Positions 6,964-11,202 of a stretch of 11,202 bases of DNA are shown piece after piece. A model generated the notes under the pieces. The model worked only from the letters and a program-made list of their open reading frames with translations, was not told the origin of the DNA and made no database searches. Source of the stretch: Endozoicomonadaceae bacterium. Its GTDB lineage: Bacteria; Pseudomonadota; Gammaproteobacteria; Pseudomonadales; Endozoicomonadaceae. Location of the stretch: NCBI GenBank assembly GCA_023146365.1, contig JAGLCE010000166.1, forward strand, positions 1-11,202. The letters run 5' to 3'. The position numbers and the translations under genes were made by a program. The stretch's first letter is position 1. Each line of letters starts with the position of its first letter.

Positions 6964-9237
6964 TTACTCCCCAGTTTCGTTATTCTTACCAATCGTCTCA
7001 ACCCAATCCACCTTCTGAAACCCGCGAGGTAGTTTATTACCCCGTCGTCCACGCTCAGCACGATAATGATCCAGATCAGCCAGCTTCAAGCGGATATACC
7101 GCTTACCGGAATGAACGACAAGGATATGATCCGGCCCCAGTAGCCCGACAGCGACCACATACTCTTCTCGACTGGCGACCTTGGCGCTCGGGATATTGAT
7201 AAGTTTGTTACCCTTTCCGCGCGCCATCACCGGCAATTCACTAAGCGGAAACACCAGCATCCGACCCTCGTTAGTGATCACCACAACGGAGAGTCCTTCG
7301 ATCGTTGATATTGATACCGGGGGCAAAATCCGAGCACCCTTGGGCAAAGTCAGCGCAACCTTACCTGCTTTATTACGTGCCATCAGATCGGCGAGGCGCG
7401 CCACAAAACCGTAGCCGGCATCACTAACCAGCAAGTAATGATCGTTCTCACCGCCTATCATCGCGGCGTCAAATGTGGCCGCTGGTGGCGAGCTGACCCG
7501 ACCGGTCAACGGCTCCCCCTGAGTGCGAGCAGAGGGCAGTGTGTGGGTGGTAATGGTGTAGACACGACCGGTGGAGTCCATGAATATTGTTGGCTGATTG
7601 CTACGACCTTGTACAGAAAGCAGGTAACTGTCGCCAGACTTGTAACTGAGCTTAGCTGCGTCAATATCATGCCCCTTGGCTGCTCGCACCCAGCCTTTTT
7701 TCGACAGCACAACAGTGACAGGGCTCGCACTCATCAGATCGGCTTCAGCCAACGCATGGGCTTCACTGCGAAGAACCAGTGGGGAGCGACGCTTGTCACC
7801 GAACATCTCGGCATCCGCTTTTAATTCTTTTTTGACTTGAGTTTTAAGCCGTTGTTCGGAGCTTAATATCAGCGTCAGTGCATCCCGCTCCTGGCTGAGT
7901 TCATCTTGCTCGCCGCGAATTTTCATCTCTTCCAACTTGGCCAGTTGGCGCAGTTTGATCTCAAGGATCGCTTCGGCCTGACGTTCAGACAGATCGAACC
8001 GTTTTATCAGCGCATATTTGGGTTCATCTTCGGTACGAATAATATCGATAATGTCATCAATATTCAGAAAGGCGATTAACAGGCCTTCAAGAATATGCAG
8101 GCGCGCCTGCACTTTATCGAGTCGATACTGCAAACGGCGGCGAACGGTTTCCGTGCGATAGCTGAGCCATTCGAACAGAATCTTGTCGAGCGCTTTCACC
8201 TGGGGCTTACCGTTAATGCCGATCATGTTCATGTTGACCCGATAAGTACGCTCCAGATCCGTCGTCGCGAACAGATGATGCATTAGCTGTTCGGCATCAA
8301 TCCCGCTGGAGCGCAATGTAATGAGCAAGCGAGTCGGGTTTTCGTGGTCCGATTCATCACGAAGATCGGTCACCATAGGCAGTTTTTTCTTCTGCATCTG
8401 GTCGGCAATTTGTTCTAGTATCTTGGCACCGGAGACTTGATGCGGCAGGGCGGTAACGATAACATCCAACCCTTCTTTGAGGTAGACAGCCCTCATCCGC
8501 AGACTTCCGCGACCCTGTTGGTACATTTTCAGGATTTCGTCATGTGGCGTGATGAGTTCGGCATCGGTCGGGAAATCTGGCCCCTTGATGAACTGACAGA
8601 GATCCTCAACGCCTGCAGCTGGGTTATTCAGCAGGTAAATACAAGCGGCCGCCACCTCTCTTAGATTATGAGGGGGGATGTCCGTGGCCATGCCGACAGC
8701 AATACCGGTAGCACCATTAAGCAACAGATTGGGCAGCCGGGCTGGCAGAGTGATCGGCTCATCCAGAGTGCCATCGAAATTCGGCTGCCATTCTACCGTG
8801 CCCTGACCCAGCTCGCTCAGCAACACCTCAGCGTAGGCACCAAGACGCGCCTCGGTGTAACGCATGGCAGCAAACGACTTGGGATCATCCTGCGAACCCC
8901 AGTTACCCTGGCCATCCACCAGAGGGTAACGATAAGAGAACGGCTGAGCCATCAGTACCATGGCTTCATAACAAGCGCTGTCACCGTGGGGATGGTATTT
9001 ACCCAGTACATCACCCACTGTTCGGGCGGATTTCTTATGCTTAGCCGTGTTCTTCAGGCCCAGCTCACTCATGGCGTACACAATCCGACGCTGCACCGGC
9101 TTCAGGCCGTCGCCGAGATGGGGCAGTGCCCGATCTAGGATTACGTACATCGAATAGTTGAGATAGGCTAGTTCGGTATAGTCTCGTAGTGACTGGCGCT
9201 CAACGCCGTCGTCACAGATTACACTCTGATCCGTCAT
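6964..9237 (-). CDS. parC: DNA topoisomerase IV subunit A
   Basis: A 757-residue protein (E. coli ParC has 752) that forms topoisomerase IV with ParE and unlinks sister chromosomes after replication. The N-terminal breakage-reunion domain has TELAYLNYSMYVILDRALP (21-39), DGLKPVQRRIVYAMSELGL (43-61), and the catalytic Tyr127 in AAMRYTEARL, equivalent to E. coli Tyr120. GATGIAVGMATDIPPHN (175-191) is the intercalating Ile region. Residues 357-465 are the coiled-coil and tower part, with a conserved LDKVQARLHILEGLL. Residues 505-750 form the C-terminal beta-pinwheel; a degenerate GyrA-box-like LPSARTQGEPLTGR (567-580) replaces the canonical gyrase motif, supporting ParC rather than GyrA. The quinolone-resistance region GDSACYE (85-91) is wild type (Ser87, Glu91). 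The start ATG at 9237 aligns with the family; the ribosome binding site is weak (TGGA). The neighbour upstream is not parE. Confidence 0.97.
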   Translation of the reverse strand: MTDQSVICDDGVERQSLRDYTELAYLNYSMYVILDRALPHLGDGLKPVQRRIVYAMSELGLKNTAKHKKSARTVGDVLGKYHPHGDSACYEAMVLMAQPFSYRYPLVDGQGNWGSQDDPKSFAAMRYTEARLGAYAEVLLSELGQGTVEWQPNFDGTLDEPITLPARLPNLLLNGATGIAVGMATDIPPHNLREVAAACIYLLNNPAAGVEDLCQFIKGPDFPTDAELITPHDEILKMYQQGRGSLRMRAVYLKEGLDVIVTALPHQVSGAKILEQIADQMQKKKLPMVTDLRDESDHENPTRLLITLRSSGIDAEQLMHHLFATTDLERTYRVNMNMIGINGKPQVKALDKILFEWLSYRTETVRRRLQYRLDKVQARLHILEGLLIAFLNIDDIIDIIRTEDEPKYALIKRFDLSERQAEAILEIKLRQLAKLEEMKIRGEQDELSQERDALTLILSSEQRLKTQVKKELKADAEMFGDKRRSPLVLRSEAHALAEADLMSASPVTVVLSKKGWVRAAKGHDIDAAKLSYKSGDSYLLSVQGRSNQPTIFMDSTGRVYTITTHTLPSARTQGEPLTGRVSSPPAATFDAAMIGGENDHYLLVSDAGYGFVARLADLMARNKAGKVALTLPKGARILPPVSISTIEGLSVVVITNEGRMLVFPLSELPVMARGKGNKLINIPSAKVASREEYVVAVGLLGPDHILVVHSGKRYIRLKLADLDHYRAERGRRGNKLPRGFQKVDWVETIGKNNETGE

Positions 9238-9348
9238 TCTGTTGTCCAGTTCTGAAACGGTTTTCCAAACACAACACCGCGAAGCCTAGATTTGTGAGTC
9301 GACGCATGCTGCTAATAAAAAAAAGAGAATGAGTATAGTGTGCCAGTT

Positions 9349-9355
9349 AAGGAGG
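9349..9355 (+). promoter_or_regulatory. Strong Shine-Dalgarno sequence before an 11-codon ORF
   Basis: AAGGAGG is an almost perfect anti-16S complement, four bases before ATG at 9360. It is the best ribosome binding site in the window, yet the frame it serves has only 11 sense codons. Confidence 0.5.
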
Positions 9356-9359
9356 CGGG

Positions 9360-9395
9360 ATGACCAGCGGTCACTATTTTGAACACTACCTGTGA
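9360..9395 (+). CDS. 11-residue ORF with a perfect ribosome binding site, uncertain
   Basis: The frame reads MTSGHYFEHYL and stops at TGA 9393-9395. The start codon is fused to a perfect palindrome TGACC-AGC-GGTCA (9361-9373), which would form a hairpin directly at the translation start. It could be a leader peptide, the stump of a gene cut off by rearrangement, or a coincidence. Aromatic and His residues are frequent but no attenuation system can be named. Confidence 0.25.
   Translation: MTSGHYFEHYL
9361..9373. repeat. Perfect 13-bp palindrome at the start of the short ORF
   Basis: TGACC (9361-9365) and GGTCA (9369-9373) flank AGC. It could be a hairpin occluding initiation or a binding site; it overlaps codons 1-5 of the 11-codon ORF. 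Confidence 0.45.
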
Positions 9396-9708
9396 AACAC
9401 TACTGCAGAGATGGACTCTATTGCCTAGATTGCCACAATAACCGACACACTTGGAATGGATTTGAGAGCCAGCTGCTGCAAAGCTAGATACACACAATAG
9501 TAACTCACCTGACAATATGACACAGGATTCATCTCTTTATATACAGATACATGATAATACGTTTGAATTCATTGGAACATATAGCAAAAAAGTGTTGTCT
9601 AAAACATGTGTTGTTGTGCTAGAACACCATTACCACTTGATACTCCAGTTAGTGCCAGAAACTATCTTGTTTGGGGTAACAGGGAGTGCTGAAGGTTTGT
9701 AGGCAGCG

Positions 9709-9764
9709 GTCAGGCTCCATATACATTTCCACGATTCATCGTGGAAATGTATATGGAGCCTGAC
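9709..9764. repeat. Perfect 26-bp inverted repeat with a TTCA loop
   Basis: The left arm (9709-9734) begins GTCAGGCTCCATATAC and the right arm (9739-9764) ends GTATATGGAGCCTGAC; all 26 positions are complementary, and the loop is TTCA (9735-9738). Pairing stops sharply at both outer edges. No T-run follows on either strand, so it is not a standard intrinsic terminator. It marks the border between normal-composition DNA to the left and AT-rich DNA to the right. It could be a palindromic repeat unit (REP/MITE-like), two transposon ends brought head-to-head, or a long hairpin cleaved by RNase III. Confidence 0.9.
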
Positions 9765-9797
9765 GCATGAATAAGGGTTCGTTTCTGAGAGATGGAA

Positions 9798-9826
9798 TAG
9801 ACATAAATCGAACGAATTTATATTAC
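9798..9826 (+). promoter_or_regulatory. Candidate promoter of the AT-rich gene
   Basis: TAGACA (9798-9803, five of six matches to the -35 consensus) and TATTAC (9821-9826, four of six) are 17 bases apart, and would start transcription about 40 bases before ATG 9876. The AT-rich background raises the chance of a random match. Confidence 0.33.
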
Positions 9827-9835
9827 CATATAAAT
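9816..9835. promoter_or_regulatory. AT-rich palindrome overlapping the candidate -10 box
   Basis: ATTTATAT (9816-9823) and ATATAAAT (9828-9835) are perfectly complementary around TACC. The palindrome covers the candidate -10 box TATTAC, the usual position of a repressor site. No regulator gene is next to it. Confidence 0.35.
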
Positions 9836-9932
9836 AGCAAATAGTTCAGAATATTAATGAAAGAGAAGTAAAGTTATGCAACTTAATCAATGTAATGTTT
9901 CAGATCGTATGGCGAAAGATGTAATTTTTACA

Positions 9933-9939
9933 CCCCCCC
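9933..9939 (+). repeat. Run of seven C inside the AT-rich gene
   Basis: A C7 tract in otherwise AT-rich coding sequence, at codon 20 of the gene. Seven C give TTC TAA four codons after the tract begins; six C would join the first frame to the 57-codon frame that follows. Such tracts are typical sites of slipped-strand mispairing and of sequencing indels. Confidence 0.9.
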
Positions 9940-10132
9940 GATTCTAAATCTTCTGAGTGGAATTCGAAAGAAATCTATATTCATGGTACAGACAGTCAAG
10001 TATTGAATTATTTACCTAAAACTGAATTTGAGTTGATGAATGTAAAAGAGATGTTGGTAAAGTATAAAGTTGCACCCCTATCAGGTGATGGAGGGTTATC
10101 TGTAACCGTGTAAAATTGCTTTTGGATTATTG

Positions 10133-10159
10133 GATGGGGATGGGGATGGGGATGGGGAT
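10133..10159 (+). repeat. GATGGG hexanucleotide repeat, 4.5 copies
   Basis: GATGGG is repeated four times (10133-10156) followed by GAT (10157-10159). In the long frame it encodes alternating Asp-Gly, giving DGDGDGDGDD. Copy-number change would add or remove Asp-Gly pairs without shifting frame. Confidence 0.92.
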
Positions 10160-10246
10160 GACTTTAATTGTTTTAATCTTGAAAGAATTATTGAATACTA
10201 CACATCACAAAAAACAACATTCTTAAAATCTAACGAGACTAGCCCG

Positions 10247-11202
10247 ATGCAATTGAACAGTCTGTTGGATCGTTTGCCAAATGAAATTGCAGATAAAATT
10301 ATGTCACTGGCTACTATTATTGGTAGGCTTAGAGTTTTAGGTTTTAATTTAAAAAAAGAGTTAAATTACAATAATGAAGGATGTGTTTTTAAAAGAATAT
10401 CAGATCTTGTGTGTTTGGCTAAGAGTCGTTATTTCTTATTACATTTAATAGCAAAACATTTAACAATTAATAATGAAACGCAATCGGCTATTAAGCAAGA
10501 GCTTTATTATGGCCATAATTCTTTTGGTAGTGAATCTTTTGATAATAAAATACGAGAAACGCAAATAAATTTAGAAGCTATTTATTATGATCAGAATGAA
10601 TGTAATATACAAAAGTTATGCGATTTTATGAATAGCTTAAAGGATGATATAAGCACTAGAAGAGAAAAGACTATAGTTGATTTTAAGTTTGAAATTAGAG
10701 AACATCCTATTAAAATTCCAGACGATGAAGGAATGGGTGAAGAATTCTTGAATTCAGCCAAATATGCTAAATCTTATATAACGTCTATTAGGGACTGTTT
10801 TTCGGATAAAATGGGCTTGCTTCTTTCTTCACATTGTATTATTGATAATCAAAAGACCAGTAACGAATTTCTAATAAATCCAGGTCTTTTTATGGTCATT
10901 AACGAAAATGTTTTTGTAAAACGTGCTCACGATTTTGATCAAATGGTGAATGTAATAAAAGAGATGATTGAGACAGAGGAAGAACCGAATATTCATATCG
11001 CCACACAGATCGGTACTTTTCCATTAATACTATTGATGGAAAACGCTAAGAAAGTAAAACTTAACTGCGGTGAGTTTTTAAGTTGTGATAATATTGTTTT
11101 GGGTGAAGATGTTTCTTTTATGGCAACGAACACAATGGCTAATAAGGAAAAATTACAGGCTTATATCGATAGTCACAATTTAAATGTAGAACCGTGTCTT
11201 TT
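10247..11202 (+). CDS. Longest intact reading frame of the AT-rich gene, partial at the 3' end
   Basis: This frame has no stop from 10106 to the window end; the first ATG is at 10247 and gives 318 residues with the end not reached. If the two upstream frameshifts are real and fixed, this is the only part that could still be made as a separate protein, but no ribosome binding site stands before the ATG (CTAACGAGACTAGCCCG), so independent translation is doubtful. It is soluble-looking, with long helical, charged stretches (DLVCLAKSRYFLLHLIAKHL, 53-72; VNVIKEMIETEEEP, 234-247) and a late segment NCGEFLSCDNIVLGEDVSF (273-291). The F-box-like LPNEIADKI is at 10-18. No enzymatic motif was recognised. 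Confidence 0.55.
   Translation, partial: MQLNSLLDRLPNEIADKIMSLATIIGRLRVLGFNLKKELNYNNEGCVFKRISDLVCLAKSRYFLLHLIAKHLTINNETQSAIKQELYYGHNSFGSESFDNKIRETQINLEAIYYDQNECNIQKLCDFMNSLKDDISTRREKTIVDFKFEIREHPIKIPDDEGMGEEFLNSAKYAKSYITSIRDCFSDKMGLLLSSHCIIDNQKTSNEFLINPGLFMVINENVFVKRAHDFDQMVNVIKEMIETEEEPNIHIATQIGTFPLILLMENAKKVKLNCGEFLSCDNIVLGEDVSFMATNTMANKEKLQAYIDSHNLNVEPCL

Larger units (their letters stand above)
9238..9875. other. Non-coding interval from parC to the AT-rich gene, with several structured sites
   Basis: About 640 bases that should carry the parC promoter, but no convincing one is seen (TATACT on the minus strand at 9337-9332 lacks a -35). A plus-strand frame 9517-9702 (61 codons) and a minus-strand frame 9515-9312 (67 codons) show no recognisable protein features and have no good ribosome binding sites; I do not call them genes. 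Structured elements are listed separately: a short ORF at 9360, a 56-base palindrome at 9709-9764, and a palindrome over a candidate promoter at 9798-9835. AT content rises sharply to the right of the 56-base palindrome. Confidence 0.5.
9876..11202 (+). pseudogene. Large AT-rich gene with two frameshifts and an F-box-like segment; runs off the window
   Basis: Not recognised as a named gene. Three adjacent frames read as one protein: 9876 to about 9938 (MQLNQCNVSDRMAKDVIF, then TPP); about 9940-10110 (DSKSSEWNSKEIYIHGTDSQ to GDGGLSVTV); and about 10112 to 11202, open at the edge (KIAFGLL, a DG repeat, then about 350 residues). The first shift is in a run of seven C (9933-9939), the second at GTGTAAAA near 10106-10113; dropping one base at each restores a single frame of about 440 residues with no other stop. 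In the third piece, counted from Met at 10247, LLDRLPNEIADKIMSLAT (6-23) resembles the start of an F-box, followed by an ISDLVCLAKSRYFLLHLI helix (51-68). There is no signal peptide and no obvious membrane segment. A, T-rich codons differ from every other gene here, suggesting transfer. Weak ribosome binding site GAGAAG lies at 9863-9868. It may be a decayed effector, a phase-variable gene, or an intact gene with sequence errors. Confidence 0.7.

Noticed and set aside
6846..7061. 71-codon minus-strand frame overlapping the parC end
   Set aside because: Out-of-frame shadow of the parC C-terminus running into the intergenic region.
9312..9515. 67-codon minus-strand frame with a weakly hydrophobic start
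   Set aside because: Covers the opposite-strand SD and short ORF, has no ribosome binding site and no protein-like pattern.
9517..9702. 61-codon plus-strand frame beginning MTQDSSLYIQIHD between parC and the palindrome
   Set aside because: No ribosome binding site, no recognisable motif, and a length expected by chance; described only as part of the interval.
9709..9764. The 26-bp inverted repeat as an intrinsic terminator of parC-side or AT-rich-side transcripts
   Set aside because: No T-run follows on either strand and no gene ends next to it.
9876..10258. MQLN at both 9876 and 10247 as evidence of a duplicated N-terminus
   Set aside because: The DNA differs (CAACTTAAT versus CAATTGAAC) and the residues after it do not match; taken as coincidence.
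1..11202. CRISPR arrays, tRNA, rRNA, complete insertion sequences
   Set aside because: No regularly spaced repeats, no cloverleaf candidates, no rRNA-like conserved stretches and no transposase frames were seen on either strand.

Overview
The window looks like part of a gammaproteobacterial chromosome of the marine, host-associated Oceanospirillales/Endozoicomonas kind. This rests on the close match of DeaD, ParC and YaeQ to gammaproteobacterial families, a SPOR-domain lipoprotein of a style seen in marine gammaproteobacteria, and an eukaryotic-like (F-box-like) gene at the right end. The genus is an inference.

Layout, left to right. Positions 2-478 hold the C-terminal end of a DprA/Smf-like gene read on +, interrupted by an in-frame TGA. 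yaeQ (978-1532, +) and a lipoprotein with a C-terminal SPOR-like domain (1877-2521, +) follow, each separated by long non-coding stretches. A minus-strand pair comes next: a CsuA/spore-coat-U-like pilin subunit (4437-3688) and a periplasmic pilus chaperone (3596-2889), with no usher in view. deaD/csdA (4893-6599, +) ends in a good intrinsic terminator. parC (9237-6964, -) converges on it and carries unmutated quinolone-determining residues. No parE is visible beside parC.

From about 9240 the character changes. There is a 640-base region without a convincing long gene. It holds an 11-codon ORF with a strong ribosome binding site, a perfect 26-bp inverted repeat (9709-9764) with a 4-base loop, and an AT-rich palindrome over a candidate promoter. 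To its right, 9876 to the window end is strikingly AT-rich and contains one long gene. It is not intact in the sequence as given: two single-base frameshifts, one in a run of seven C and one at GTGTAAAA, split it into three reading-frame pieces. Read through both, it gives one continuous protein of about 440 residues, still open at the edge, with a Asp-Gly repeat encoded by 4.5 copies of GATGGG and an F-box-like LPNEI segment. This is the most interesting item in the window: a probably horizontally acquired, host-directed protein that is either decayed, phase-variable, or mis-sequenced.

The core genes (rRNA/mRNA helicase, topoisomerase IV subunit, YaeQ) do not form a common pathway. The gene order is loose and non-operonic apart from the pilin/chaperone pair, and the many long gaps and fragments suggest a genome undergoing rearrangement and decay.
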